From positions 30,389,449 through 30,453,448 of the forward strand of contig NC_064773.1 in assembly GCF_011397635.1 (NCBI RefSeq): DNA of 64,000 nucleotides, read 5' to 3'. The position numbers were made by a program, and so were the translations under genes. This DNA comes from Epinephelus fuscoguttatus. Its lineage: Eukaryota; Chordata; Actinopteri; Perciformes; Serranidae. The number at the start of each line of letters is the position of its first letter. Within the stretch, counting starts at the first letter, position 1. Below the pieces are notes generated by a model that saw only the letters and a list, made by a program, of their open reading frames with translations, was not told where the DNA came from and ran no database searches. This document shows positions 53,223-62,115 of the stretch, piece by piece.

Positions 53223-55851
53223 GTACAGGCCAAAAGTTTGGACACACCTTCTTTCTTTATTTTCGTGACTATTTACATTGTAGATTCTCACTGAAGGCAT
53301 CAAAACTATGAATGAACACATGTGGAGTTATGTACTTAACAAAAAAAGGTGAAATAACTGAAAACATGTTTTATATTCTAGTTTCTTCAAAATAGCCACC
53401 CTTTGCTCTGATTACTGCTTTGCACACTCTTGGCATTCTCTGCATGAGCTTCAAGAGGTAGTCACCTGAAATGGTTTTCCATCTCTAGATTTGGTCTAAA
53501 AAAAAATCTATTGAGAAGTCTGAAAATTTGAGGCCAGAAAAGTATGCAATTTAGGAATTGTAAATGTTTAGAAACCCTGTTAGTAACACTGTTTGGTTCC
53601 CCTGATGATTCAGTAACAGATATCCAGGATAGTGTGAAATCATTTTCCTCTTGAATTCAGTGCTGAGTAATAAATACAAATTACCAGCACTGCCACTCAA
53701 AAAAGCTAAATTAAGTGCTTTGTTTATTAAGCCCAAAATAGACAATGTTGTTTTCTTTTGCCCATGCAGTGGGGTCAAAGGTCAGCCACAGAACAAAGAG
53801 AGAGCAAAAGTAAAGGAAAGTTCAAAGACACTGACTTAACTTGACCCTGCAGACTGTGCAGAAACTGTGGTTGACTGAAGTGTGTGTGTGTGTGTTGTGC
53901 AGCGAGGAGAGTCCGGTGTCTCTGGAGAAACTCTCCCTGTCAGATCCTCCGAAAGCTTCAGATCAGCAGCCTGCTGAGGATTCACCTGTAACCACACAGA
54001 CTGACAGGAAGTAAGTAGCCTCATGTCGACACTGTGCTGAAATAACTCTTTCATTAACTCTTTGATTAGTCATTTTGGAGAATTACAATCGATTTTAATG
54101 CATTATCACAAAAAAGAAGCTTGTGAAGATGGTGCTTCGCATTTATATTAGTGCTGCTCGATTATGGAAAAAAATCATAATCACTATTATTTTGGTCAAA
54201 ATTGAAATCACGATTATGCGGCGCACGTGATGACTTATTTACACGACAGCATGTCATTTCTGTCTCCACATGGTCGCACGTTTACAATTCTTCTCTGCTC
54301 TCTGTATCGCGCATGGCGGAGTTTGGCCCTGATGTGCACACATACACACACACAGACCAACCTCTCTTGCTCTCCCTCTGCCATTTTCTGCACGCTGTTT
54401 TTGAAATCATCTGTGATCACCTTCCCCCCACATTATTTGTAGTTCACCTACCTGACTGGCTCGTGGAGTGAATAGAGGAGAGGAGGGGAGGGGGCAGTAT
54501 TGCGCACGTGCGGCTTCCGGGTGCGTTTGATTTGCAACACAAGACAACAAGAGTAAACTGACAAGAAGCGCATAATCGTTGTACGTCAATTATTTTGTTT
54601 TCATTATCGTTGAAAGCCCAAATCGTAATCTAGATTAAAATTCGATTAATCGAGCAGCCCTAATTGATCGTAAATTAGTATTTTTAAGTTTTGGCAAATT
54701 GGACAGACCAAAGCAAATGTATGGGCCTCAAAGCTTCTGATGTAGCCTGGTAAGACCATCCTGATGACGTGAGCTCAGCATTCTTTTTCACTCTCTGTAT
54801 CAGTCTGGACTCGGTGCTGCCCTAAACACTTTCAGTGGGTCGGAATACTCACCTTGACATACAAACTCTGAACCAATCAGTGTAACAAAACACAAAGGAA
54901 AATCTTCCTGATCACCAACTGAGCCAGCTGATAGATCAAGTTTTTGCCAAATCCAGTCTTTTCCAACATCTTTTCTTTGGAGAAACTCTGAGAGTTTTAC
55001 TCTTTTTGTTGTTGAACTGTCATTTTTGACTCAGTTTCTGTAATAACTTCACTTATTGCTGCATTAACTAACATTAGTTTCAGCACCTGTTGCTTTGGGA
55101 GCTGCCGTTACTGTTTTACGTCATCAACTACACCGCAGTCTCTGATTGGCCGCTTACGTTGTCAACTATTTTGGAAATCTCAGGTTGTCTCGGCTTGGAT
55201 TTTAATTTCTGGGAAGTGTTTGGAGTTGCACCGTGTCCAGACTGATACAGAGAGTGAAACAGAATGTTGAGCTCACGTCATCAGGATGGTCTCACCAGGC
55301 TGCTTGTGATGGGCATTTTATGTTTTTACTGTTTTCTGATATTAAAACACCACGTAACATTGATATTTTCATATTTTCAAAAAATGAAAGGAACGTGCAG
55401 TAAAATTGATGTGAAATAGTCATTATTTGCAGCCCTGGTTGACTCACAGCATTGTACAGAAGTGTTTCCAGCTGTGTAGCTGAAAATAGTAAGTGACAGT
55501 TTTATTCAGTCAAAAACATGTTTGTCTTTGTGTTGTGATGAAAAACAGTCACTAAACACTCCTGGCACTGTGTGAGGGCTGAGGTTAGCTACAGACAGCA
55601 TTGTGTATCTAACTCAGACAGCTGTCTGTGATTTGTCAAAATCCTCTGCTCTAACTTATTTTTGCATCACTTTCTTCCATCAGGGAGAGATGAAGACTAA
55701 ACATAGTTCCTTACGACTGTGTCTCCCAGCTCAACCCATACACAGATGCTCATCCTCCCAGGTTCTGTGTTTATGTGACTGTTTCCTCTGTCATCCTAAC
55801 AGGGAGGAAACGCCACCACCCCAGGAAGTGTCGGTCAACGGGCCAGTCTGA
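33788..55851 (+). CDS. ppp6r2: Protein phosphatase 6 regulatory subunit 2 (22 coding exons)
   Basis: SAPS-domain scaffold that binds the PP6 catalytic subunit in the cytoplasm. Join: 33788-34014, 36037-36223, 36451-36588, 36682-36747, 36902-37014, 37552-37665, 37921-38047, 39971-40123, 40715-40939, 41044-41108, 42146-42261, 42350-42435, 43179-43259, 43396-43493, 48013-48070, 48304-48431, 48555-48676, 48780-48924, 49-exon gap, 51489-51577, 51730-51922, 53903-54010, 55803-55851. Phases close to 895 residues. The SAPS region (about 1-540) opens [20 protein letters not shown]. The ending NGPV is a family hallmark. PPP6R2 rather than R3 from [18 protein letters not shown] and [19 protein letters not shown]. 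The C-terminal half is acidic and serine-rich ([15 protein letters not shown]), with likely CK2 sites. '49-exon gap' marks only that no exon was accepted between 48925 and 51488. Confidence 0.94.
34866..35683. mobile_element. Non-autonomous hAT element with intact 8-bp duplication
   Basis: Ends tagggttggga and tcccaacccta are perfect inverted copies. Both flanks carry GTCCTGTT (34858-34865 and 35684-35691). The 818-bp body is built around gattcctattcc/ggaaccg words, with a (CA)n, a long T run (35548-35570) and a partial internal duplication near 35282 and 35396. No transposase. It lies in ppp6r2 coding intron 1 and accounts for the antisense frame at 35376-35813. Confidence 0.85.
36037..36223 (+). 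CDS. ppp6r2: ppp6r2 coding exon 2
   Basis: Residues 76-138: [20 protein letters not shown] and [24 protein letters not shown] core. Donor GTATGT. Confidence 0.95.
36451..36588 (+). CDS. ppp6r2: ppp6r2 coding exon 3
   Basis: Residues 139-184: [19 protein letters not shown] then [14 protein letters not shown]. Donor GTAAGC. Confidence 0.95.
36682..36747 (+). CDS. ppp6r2: ppp6r2 coding exon 4
   Basis: Residues 185-206: [20 protein letters not shown]. Donor GTGAGT. Confidence 0.94.
36902..37014 (+). CDS. ppp6r2: ppp6r2 coding exon 5
   Basis: Residues 207-244: [29 protein letters not shown]. Donor GTAAGT, phase 2. Confidence 0.94.
37552..37665 (+). CDS. ppp6r2: ppp6r2 coding exon 6
   Basis: Residues 244-282: [18 protein letters not shown] then [12 protein letters not shown]. 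Donor GTGAGT. Confidence 0.94.
37921..38047 (+). CDS. ppp6r2: ppp6r2 coding exon 7
   Basis: Residues 282-324: [35 protein letters not shown]. Donor GTAAAG. Confidence 0.94.
38216..39002. mobile_element. Nested, highly palindromic DNA element
   Basis: A 14-bp inverted pair (aagcaatatcacac at 38216, gtgtgatattgctt at 38321) frames a hairpin-prone end with a 12-bp palindrome (tcacagctgtga, 38279-38290). A second inverted pair, tttatacaacagttc at 38334 and gaactgttgtataaa at 38988, frames the body. Boundaries and superfamily are uncertain. Contains the ORF at 38782-38504. Confidence 0.5.
38504..38782 (-). CDS. 92-codon ORF inside the nested element
   Basis: Intact frame from ATG to stop. Acidic N-terminus ([10 protein letters not shown]), then [18 protein letters not shown], which resembles the start of the domain seen in Crypton-derived and ZMYM/QRICH1-like fish proteins, and a C-terminal [16 protein letters not shown]. 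The middle of a full protein is missing, so it looks like an internally deleted element protein. Expression unknown; not part of ppp6r2. Confidence 0.4.
   Translation of the reverse strand: MDLFPKISFELNYEWSSEEDEGEEKLSPSEHTSRFVSVSSAELNDLEKSNILSDQKAESAVPVKQQSTMQSPETYFTGCTINGNVQIYVYKE
39971..40123 (+). CDS. ppp6r2: ppp6r2 coding exon 8
   Basis: Residues 325-375: [20 protein letters not shown], then [14 protein letters not shown] and NLTTMDLLL. Donor GTGAGG. Confidence 0.95.
40715..40939 (+). CDS. ppp6r2: ppp6r2 coding exon 9
   Basis: Residues 376-450: [20 protein letters not shown] then a low-complexity linker and HNALVAH. Donor GTAGGT. Confidence 0.95.
41044..41108 (+). CDS. ppp6r2: ppp6r2 coding exon 10
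   Basis: Residues 451-472: [19 protein letters not shown]. Donor GTAAGC, phase 2. Confidence 0.94.
41328..41944. mobile_element. Non-autonomous DNA element in ppp6r2 intron 10
   Basis: Ends agccctttttacac and, from the right, agcccattttacac match at 13 of 14 bases. About 617 bp, no transposase. The flanking duplication is not clear, so the superfamily is open. Confidence 0.6.
42146..42261 (+). CDS. ppp6r2: ppp6r2 coding exon 11
   Basis: Residues 472-511: [20 protein letters not shown] then [13 protein letters not shown], near-invariant SAPS motif. Donor GTAATC. Confidence 0.95.
42350..42435 (+). CDS. ppp6r2: ppp6r2 coding exon 12
   Basis: Residues 511-539: [20 protein letters not shown] then NRRNTVEL. 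Donor GTAAGA. Confidence 0.95.
43179..43259 (+). CDS. ppp6r2: ppp6r2 coding exon 13
   Basis: Residues 540-566: [25 protein letters not shown]. The acceptor CAG is followed at once by GTAAGC, so the exon starts with a donor-like sequence. Exon donor GTAGGA. Confidence 0.93.
43396..43493 (+). CDS. ppp6r2: ppp6r2 coding exon 14
   Basis: Residues 567-599: [20 protein letters not shown] then [12 protein letters not shown]. Donor GTACGT, phase 2. Confidence 0.95.
44427..44597. repeat. Two-copy tandem duplication, unit about 86 bp
   Basis: The copies at 44427-44512 and 44513-44597 share the ctaaccggtgcttcttcc, ctccacttcactcagctg and gccagcacagccagttagcc words and differ at few bases, so the duplication is recent. 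Confidence 0.85.
45065..45470. repeat. Dispersed repeat, copy 1, with ERE, DR1 and CRE sites
   Basis: Shares long wording with 50105-50480 in the same orientation (ggagacatttggtcagatac, tgaattggtgacactaatct, gtccaccttgaaactgtgct). Contains GGTCACTGTGACC (45165-45177), AGGTCAAAGGTCA (45280-45292) and TGACGTCA (45302-45309). Confidence 0.75.
45605..47248. mobile_element. CAGGGT-ended DNA transposon, non-autonomous
   Basis: Begins cagggtgtccgcgggg and ends (minus strand) cagggtatatgcagg; subterminal gtcttaaaaag words occur near both ends. A 5-bp TCTGT flanks both sides (45600-45604, 47249-47253). No transposase frame. A 5-bp duplication fits the hAT5 type; that is inference. Confidence 0.65.
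48013..48070 (+). CDS. ppp6r2: ppp6r2 coding exon 15
   Basis: Residues 599-618: [19 protein letters not shown]. Donor GTAAGT. Confidence 0.95.
48304..48431 (+). CDS. ppp6r2: ppp6r2 coding exon 16
   Basis: Residues 619-661: [20 protein letters not shown] then acidic [11 protein letters not shown]. Donor GTAAAC. Confidence 0.95.
48555..48676 (+). CDS. ppp6r2: ppp6r2 coding exon 17
   Basis: Residues 661-702: [18 protein letters not shown], then acidic [13 protein letters not shown]. Donor GTAGCT. Confidence 0.92.
48780..48924 (+). CDS. ppp6r2: ppp6r2 coding exon 18
   Basis: Residues 702-750: [17 protein letters not shown], then [14 protein letters not shown], matching the GWAKFTDFQPF of PPP6R2. 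Donor GTAAGA. Confidence 0.93.
49838..49905. mobile_element. hAT-type terminal fragment
   Basis: Starts taggggtgggcgatatggcc, a common fish hAT end, followed by aatatcatgatatttcaggg. No matching right end located. Confidence 0.35.
50105..50520. repeat. Dispersed repeat, copy 2, with perfect ERE
   Basis: Same family and orientation as 45065-45470. Contains GGTCAAAGGTCA (50200-50211) overlapping AGGTCACAGTGACCT (50206-50220), a consensus oestrogen response element. The repeat is split at its far end by the element at 50529-51288. Confidence 0.75.
50529..51288. mobile_element. hAT-like element with perfect 8-bp duplication
   Basis: CATGGATG flanks both ends (50521-50528, 51289-51296). Termini cagggtatgaaatta and (from the right) cagtgtcagaaatta match at 12 of 15. 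Each end carries gggggca/ggccccc inverted words. Internal DNA is AT-rich without a transposase. Confidence 0.8.
51420..51443. repeat. Poly(T) tract
   Basis: About 24 T, ending 45 bases before the exon 19 acceptor; may act as an extended polypyrimidine tract. Confidence 0.85.
51489..51577 (+). CDS. ppp6r2: ppp6r2 coding exon 19
   Basis: Residues 750-780: [20 protein letters not shown], then KQNHEKS. The [10 protein letters not shown] run matches PPP6R2. Donor GTGAGT. Confidence 0.92.
51730..51922 (+). CDS. ppp6r2: ppp6r2 coding exon 20
   Basis: Residues 780-844: [18 protein letters not shown] then EEDDKNAG and an Ala/Pro stretch. The acceptor is CAGCAG, so a one-residue (Ala) variant is possible, with the exon beginning at 51733. 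Donor GTTTGC is weak. Confidence 0.92.
52310..52400. mobile_element. hAT-type terminal fragment
   Basis: tagggctgggtatctgtact followed by agtatcaaccaaaatacctc words of a common fish element. Its right end was not identified; DNA to about 53030 may belong to it. Confidence 0.4.
53121..53218. repeat. (TG)n-(TA)n-(CA)n palindromic microsatellite
   Basis: A TG run, a TA run and a CA run in sequence, so the two halves can pair into a long hairpin. It directly abuts a Tc1 end. Confidence 0.9.
53221..53486. mobile_element. Tc1-like transposon end fragment
   Basis: Starts cagtacaggccaaaagtttg, the terminal repeat of a widespread fish Tc1 family, after TA. Continues into gactatttacattgtagatt and agccaccctttgctctgatt, decayed antisense transposase start. 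Truncated near 53486. Confidence 0.75.
53903..54010 (+). CDS. ppp6r2: ppp6r2 coding exon 21
   Basis: Residues 844-880: [20 protein letters not shown], then [17 protein letters not shown] run lies directly upstream of the GTGCAG acceptor. Donor GTAAGT. Confidence 0.9.
54149..54662. mobile_element. Non-autonomous hAT-type element
   Basis: Left tagtgctgctcgattatgg and right (minus strand) tagggctgctcgattaatcg, both followed by words built on aatcacgatta, a well-known fish hAT-N pattern. Flanking 8-mers agree only partly. Confidence 0.65.
54744..55301. mobile_element. MITE with about 75-bp inverted repeats
   Basis: The left arm (54744-54818) and the reverse complement of the right arm share agaccatcctgatgacgtga, ttcactctctgtatcagtct and similar words with few changes. 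Starts agcctgg like the hairpin at 15556. It lies in ppp6r2 intron 21. Confidence 0.75.
55803..55851 (+). CDS. ppp6r2: ppp6r2 coding exon 22 (terminal)
   Basis: Residues 880-895: [15 protein letters not shown] and TGA at 55849-55851. The SVNGPV ending is shared by PPP6R2 and PPP6R3. Confidence 0.94.
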
Positions 55852-57320
55852 GGGCGAGTGCACTGCTAAATCCATCAGTGACGGTGCCGCCGACTGTCAG
55901 CCTCCTCCAGAGTGACTCCCCTAAATAACCTCACTGCAACTACGGTGTTTTTACTGAATCACTCGGCCATGTTATTGGACCTGGACACTGCCAATCAACA
56001 CCAATAATGAGGTGGCGGAACATGTTAAAAAAAAAAAAAAAGATGACAAATAAGAAACAAAACCAACAGACAGGATGGAGTGTAGAGGAATCATCTTCAA
56101 AGCCTTTTTTCTGATGTTGCACATAATTACGTGCGGTTTTAATGTAGCAGCGATCTTTGAAACGACAGAATCCGAGGGGTAACATCATCATTATTATTTT
56201 TTTATGTCCTGAAAGATTTCTCTCCTACTTGCTCGAAGCTGTTGGAATCCCATTGTTAGGGATTTTTACATCGTCACCCCTGAATGGATAGCACAGGCTA
56301 ACTTTTAACGATGCCTCAACAATAAATACCTTTTTTTGAAAACTTTTTTTTTTTTTTTTTTCCCTTCAAGCTTCAGAAAAAGCACTTATGCAGCCATTTA
56401 CTGTACATTATAGCACAATGTAAGTGTTCTACCCTCATCTCTGCTGGCTGTCTTATCTGTCCTCTCACCCAGATCAAGGTTGTTTTCCATTATCTCGTGT
56501 TTTGTTTTGTTTTTTTTGTTCTTTTTTTTTCTCTTTGGTCGCTGTTGATGCAACATCTTGTTGTCGTACATCATCAGGTTTCTGAATGTTCTGAAGTGCT
56601 CAGGAGGGTCGGAGGAGGAGGTGGTGGAGGGGCAGGTCGATGAACAGAGCTCTAATAGTATTACTGTCTTTTGCTCATGTGCAATAATGTCAATTAGCCA
56701 TTTTATTTAAAAATGAAATTCAGCATCTTTTTCTTTTTAAAAAGAATCAATTTAGCGTTAGAGACTCATTTGGTGTAGTTTGGGGCAGACGAATTTGGAT
56801 ATAATCTCAACTTGATCATTTTGATTTTTAAATTTTTTTTAATTTTTTTTTTTTCTTTTTAGTGCATGTATAACTGGCTCTCTGTTGACCTAGCTAGTGA
56901 GCTAAGACCTTCTGATTGTATTGACCTTTAAGTTCTTATTGCTATTCCCCTTAAATCAACCAAACATTATCTACCTATATTCAAATATTATCTACATTTA
57001 AAAGTAATTTTACAAGCAATCTTGAGATTACTATTGTTGTCTGTTCCTTTTTTTTTTCTCTCTCCACCAAGCACTTACTCACAGGGCGAGAGTGGCATCT
57101 GGTAAGAGTGACGCTGTATGTTTTTTTGTTCTGTTTTTTTTTTTTTTCTTCTTCTTTTTTAAAGTTTAATTTTATTTGTCTCTGAGCAGCAGGAATGGAA
57201 AGAGGGCAGGTCTGGGTTCTGCAGAGCTCCAGGCCTCTTTGGTGTACTTACTTAAATCATTTGACAGCGATCAGGTTCTATGATCATTGTTAAAAAAAAA
57301 AAAAAAAAAAAAAGAAAAAA
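55852..57320 (+). other. ppp6r2: ppp6r2 3' UTR and flank
   Basis: T-rich, with several T or A runs (56023-56041, 56344-56361, 57294-57313). AATAAA at 56321-56326 is the first good poly(A) signal; the UTR may extend further. Confidence 0.5.
56321..56326 (+). terminator. Putative ppp6r2 poly(A) signal
   Basis: AATAAA 470 bases after the stop codon, followed by a T-rich region. Confidence 0.5.
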
Positions 57321-60300
57321 GAAATTAAAAGTGTCTGGTTGACCACATTAATACCAAAAGCTTTGCTTTGCCCGTCTGGTTGTCGTCCTTCCACCTCTGC
57401 AAAGATCCAGCTGCCTGGCCTTGTGACTAAGACAAAGATAGTCAGTTTGAAGGCCCTGCCGGATGATTAAGGTGTCATTTGTCCCGCCCCCAACAGGTGC
57501 AGTGAATCTGTCAGGAGAGTGAGTTTGCACAAGCCCATGTAATCCAAGGTCTGCAGGGAGGTCAGAGGTCAGGGTCAGCTACAGAGCAGCAGCCAAGGAA
57601 CTGGTAGGCAGCCACAACAACATACCACTGTGTGTGTGTGGGAGGTTTTTTATGATTCAGACTTACTGGTGCTTCTCTAATGAAAGTTACTGGTGCTGTT
57701 TGTAAGTATGACAACTACACACTGGGCCTAATGCAGCAACATTCTCTGTGTTTTCTATTAAATTTCTCATACGAGGAAGAAAAACAAGACTTAAGTAACT
57801 TAAGATGCACCAAAGATTCTTAACCATCCAAATGTGCTCAATAATGAATCCAACTTGATCATAAGTCACCCAGGAGTATAAGTAACACTCCCTAAACACT
57901 ATATACTGATAGCAGGTGTTGTGCCGTGTGCAAAGACTCGTATTCATGAATATCAGTTGTCACCTGTAGGAAGATCTTCAGTAGCGAAATCAATGTTCTG
58001 TTGAATACAGTAAAAATAAATGTGATGTGAGTACATCAGTATTGGTGTTACAGGAAAATCAAAAGCCCAACAATGGCAAAAATTTGTGATGCTGTAAACG
58101 CTGTGTCAGCAGCAGTGGTGGATGAAGTATTCAGATCCTTTTCTTAAGTAAAAGTACTAATGACACACTGTAGAAATACTCGGTTACTAATAAAGTCTGC
58201 ACTGAAAATTTTAGTTCAGTAAGATTATGATAGTACAATTAAAAGTAAAAAATAATAAATGCAGAACAGTTTAAATCAATTTAGTAAATAATGAGAAGGA
58301 AAAGGCACATTTGATAAGTTAGAACCACAAAATTATTATCATCAATTATTATGATCAAATAGTTGCTAATTTATTTTTGAATGAATCGACTAATAGTTTC
58401 AGCTGCAGTATTTTCACATAGTTTGTGTGCCAAAATCTTCATTTGTAAAGTAATTAAAATTACTAAATAATTGTGGAATAAAAAGTACAATATTTCCCTC
58501 TGAAGTGAAGTGGAGTAGAAACAGGAAGTGACGTGAGATAAATATACTCAAGTTAAGTAAAAGTACCTCAAATGTGTACTTAAGTACAGTGCTTGAGTAA
58601 CTGTAACTTAGTTACATTCCACCACTCAGCAAAGGGACACGCAGTAACTGAAATGAAAAGAAAATGGTTTTAAAAGCAGTAATCTTGGCAATCTGACACG
58701 ACTCAGCAACAGTTCACCCGTCTCATCGGATGGATCTGTGTGATCCCTAAAAACATTCACTGCGTCGGGCCTCTCAGAGCAGGCATTTAAAAATCCAATC
58801 ATTCTAATTACTCTGAAACAATCAAACTTTGATCATATAGTATTTATTCATACTTTTTATGATCCTCAGATTTAAAATGTATGTACGTACATGTCTTTGC
58901 ATTGGACAAAGAATGTGTGGACAGTGAAAACAAGATGTGCTTTTTCTTATCTTGGTAGGAGTCTCAAACATTTGTAACATGTTCTCTTCCCTAAGAGAAG
59001 AGCAAAAATAAGAAAACATTAGTGGATCTCAGAAGTCAGTGGGCACTAACAAAATAAGTCTCAGATACAAACAAATAAGCAAAATTTGTTTGTGTATGAC
59101 TTACTGCATGAGGCCCAATGTGTCTATGCTGCTGTTAACAGTTTTCCCAAACTTAAGCTTTTAGTTTTTCAATACATTTTTTAATTCACAACAGCCAGAC
59201 GAATGTGTATGTTCATGATTTGTTTGCTCTAGCAGATGATTTCCAGCCGGCCTGGCCCTGGTTGGCCAATCACAGCTGTTTATCTGATATGGGGAGTTAG
59301 TTTCAGAAGATGACTGACAACTTGCGGAGCCTTTGTGCTTCACACAAAGTACATGATGGTATCATTTTTGGCTCATGCATCATGGCACAGAGGACACTAC
59401 AGTGAGCTTACTCATCTAGCTTAGTAAAGAGGGGCACTGTTGAGGCATTTTCAAAAACAACCCAGTTGGCTGCATTTAACGTGGAACTTTAGTGTTATTT
59501 TCAAATTCTGATGGCAAAAAATGCCAACACTTGTTAACAGACATACGCTGCACATCACAGCTCATCTCTGGTCACCACAGTCTGTGTACATTTGTCTGTC
59601 GCCAAGTGCTACATCACATTTTGTTGCTCTGATTGTATGTAGGTCTATTGAAATGCAACTAGAAGCTTCTTGGTCTACGGCTGTTGGTTACTCCCCTGTG
59701 GGCTTGCAACTTGCATTTGGTTTGGTGAAGTCGGGCTATTGGAAAACACTCAAGGGATTCCATCTCAGTCAACAACTTCCTGCCTTAATAGTGTTTCTGG
59801 CATTTTAGCTGATGTCAGAAAGTAAGGTAAAATGTGTGTCTTTGAATGCACCACTAAGGATACATAGAAAAACCCCTGCTTTGATCTGCAGATCGTCAAA
59901 GCAAAAATGCAACTTTGACCAAAAAAACTCACAGTGGTGGATAATCTTTTTTTTTTTTAAAGATGCCATTACTTTTTATATCAACAATGCATGAAATGAA
60001 TGTGTGTGTGAAAGGTGTCATCTGTAATGATAACGCCACAGAGAGTGATCACCTTGCTGCAGTTCTCCTCAACTCCATGTACTGTGATGCATCTTTTAGA
60101 TCAGTGTGTGGTTTTACAGCCCACTACTTGTTAAACTGTTGCGGTTATCACGCTCGTTAGCATCATTTCAATAAACCTGTATGTTAACAGCACCAACAGC
60201 AGACAGACAAACTTAGAGACTACATGGTGAACATAGTGTAGCATTTAGCAGCTAAATAGGCAGGTATTTCCCTCAGGAGGTGGTGGAGACCAAACCAGAG

Positions 60301-60880
60301 CCAAAAGAGAGAAAATTTGGCACTAACATGACTCCAAGTAAATGCTAATGTGTAAACAAAAACTGTTTGCTAACACTTTCATGATAATAGGTGATAATAG
60401 GTGAGCGTTTGCGGCTTCTTCTGGTCAAAAATAAATTACAAAAGAAATGGACACAAATGGCTGAAAGGTAGAATTCAAGTAACCTAAGAAGTTACTCTAA
60501 CAATGCTAAGCTGTAACGTGGAGTATACTCAGTGTAAGTTATGCTATGGTCCTTACACCAGCTGATAGGAGCTACAAGCTGCTGAACTAGGTGTGAGAAT
60601 TCAACCCAGACGCAAATGGTATGTTAAACTAGAATTACAGCCTCGTGGTTGCATGCCTCTGCAAACCAGTCAGGTTGCACTTACAGTTAACATCCATGTC
60701 CGTCCAGACTCATGTAGCCATGACAGTTTACTATGTTTCAAATGTAAATGTTGCTGCAAAGAAGCTACAAATTCTAAAACCCAACAGCACAGATCTATAC
60801 AGTCAGTGCAGTTTAAACAGTGTCACCATTTCATTGATGTAAACTCTTCTGTTCCTAAGTTATCATGTTGAATAATGTCC
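57320..60880. other. Intergenic, no gene seen
   Basis: Apart from the element at 58113-58626 only short frames without family resemblance are present, including a 95-codon frame at 59521-59808 that I cannot assign. Confidence 0.5.
58113..58626. mobile_element. Non-autonomous element with CAGTGGTGGA-type ends
   Basis: Left cagtggtggatgaagtattc and right (minus strand) agtggtggaatgtaac, with taagtaaaagtac words near both ends: a very common fish repeat. A degraded copy of its right part lies near 9540-9635. Confidence 0.6.
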
Positions 60881-61310
60881 AGAAAGATATTTTTGCAGAA
60901 TATTATGATGTCACAGTGAAGCTGACCTTTGACCTTTTGGATATAAAAATGACTTAATTTTATCCTATTAGATATTTGTGTAAAATTTTGTCATGATTAG
61001 CGGATGAATTCTTGAGTTATGGACAAAAATGTGTTAATGAGATCACAGTGACCTTTGACCACCAAATTGTAATCAGTTAACTGTTGAGTCTAAGTAGATG
61101 TTTGTGCCGAATTAGAAGAAATTCCCTCAAGGTGTTCTTGTAGCACATTCACGAGAATGAGAGGAATGAGGTCACAAGGACCTTGAGCTTTGACCTGTAA
61201 CCACTAAAATCTAGTCAATTCATCCTTGAGTCCAATCAGATGTTTTTGCCAAATTTAAAGAACCTCTCTCAAGGCCTTCTTGAGATATTGCGTTCACAAG
61301 AATGGGACAG
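60880..61310. repeat. Dispersed repeat, copy 3 (inverted), with DR1 sites
   Basis: Opposite orientation to copies 1 and 2. Contains TGACCTTTGACCT (60923-60935), a perfect DR1 read on the minus strand; a second near-DR1 at 61049-61060; and a one-mismatch ERE beside it (gatcacagtgacc, 61041-61053). Confidence 0.65.
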
Positions 61311-62115
61311 AGAGACAACCCATAAACATATTAAAAATGTTATGTGGTGTTACTCGTGTTGAAACCTGCTGTAATTAGTCAACACACACAAACACAGATA
61401 AACATTTAAACCCACAGTTTTTATTTGGATTCTAAAAACTATATTGACATGATTGACAACATAACCCGGCTCAGAAAGTCATTTCTAATAAAAAAAAAAA
61501 AGAAGAAAAATAAATAAAAAGGATTATGTCATGTTGCTGTGGTTAATGTAGCTTTTGTAGAGATGAGTAAACTCGAGTGAAAAGATGAGCTGAGTCGAAA
61601 CTGGATGCAGACTGCAGTCAAAACACAAGGTCACACTGAGCCTCCCCACAGGCATAGGGTTCTGGCTGCTGCTGTCACTTTGGTCCATCTGTTCCTCAGG
61701 GGAAGATTATTTTAAGATGCACAAGGTCACCTAAAACTTAACTATGTATGATGATGATGTTGGCTGTGTACTTTAGTTTTCTCACTCACCAGACCTCCAG
61801 CAAACTGTGAATGGATGCTGAAGTGTCTAAAAGGCAACACAGCAGTGATTCAGTCTGTCTGCCTGGTGGTATGACGACAGTTAAAACACCACCGGATACT
61901 GAAGCTCTGGACCTTGTTGCTAACATTAGCATCATGCTTATCAATACAGTGGATCAGGCAGCTACTGTAAGGCAATCACAACAGAGTAATAACTACACAA
62001 CACATTTGGTGACAAGATGGCAGTCACAACAAACCAATGATAGTTGTAGTGGACTGCAACTTTAACACCAGCTGAGACTTTCTTTGCTGACCTGTTGCTG
62101 ATTAATTAGAATTCT

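Noticed and set aside
59521-59808. 95-codon frame as a possible gene
   Set aside because: No recognisable motif, splice context or promoter; length is within chance expectation.
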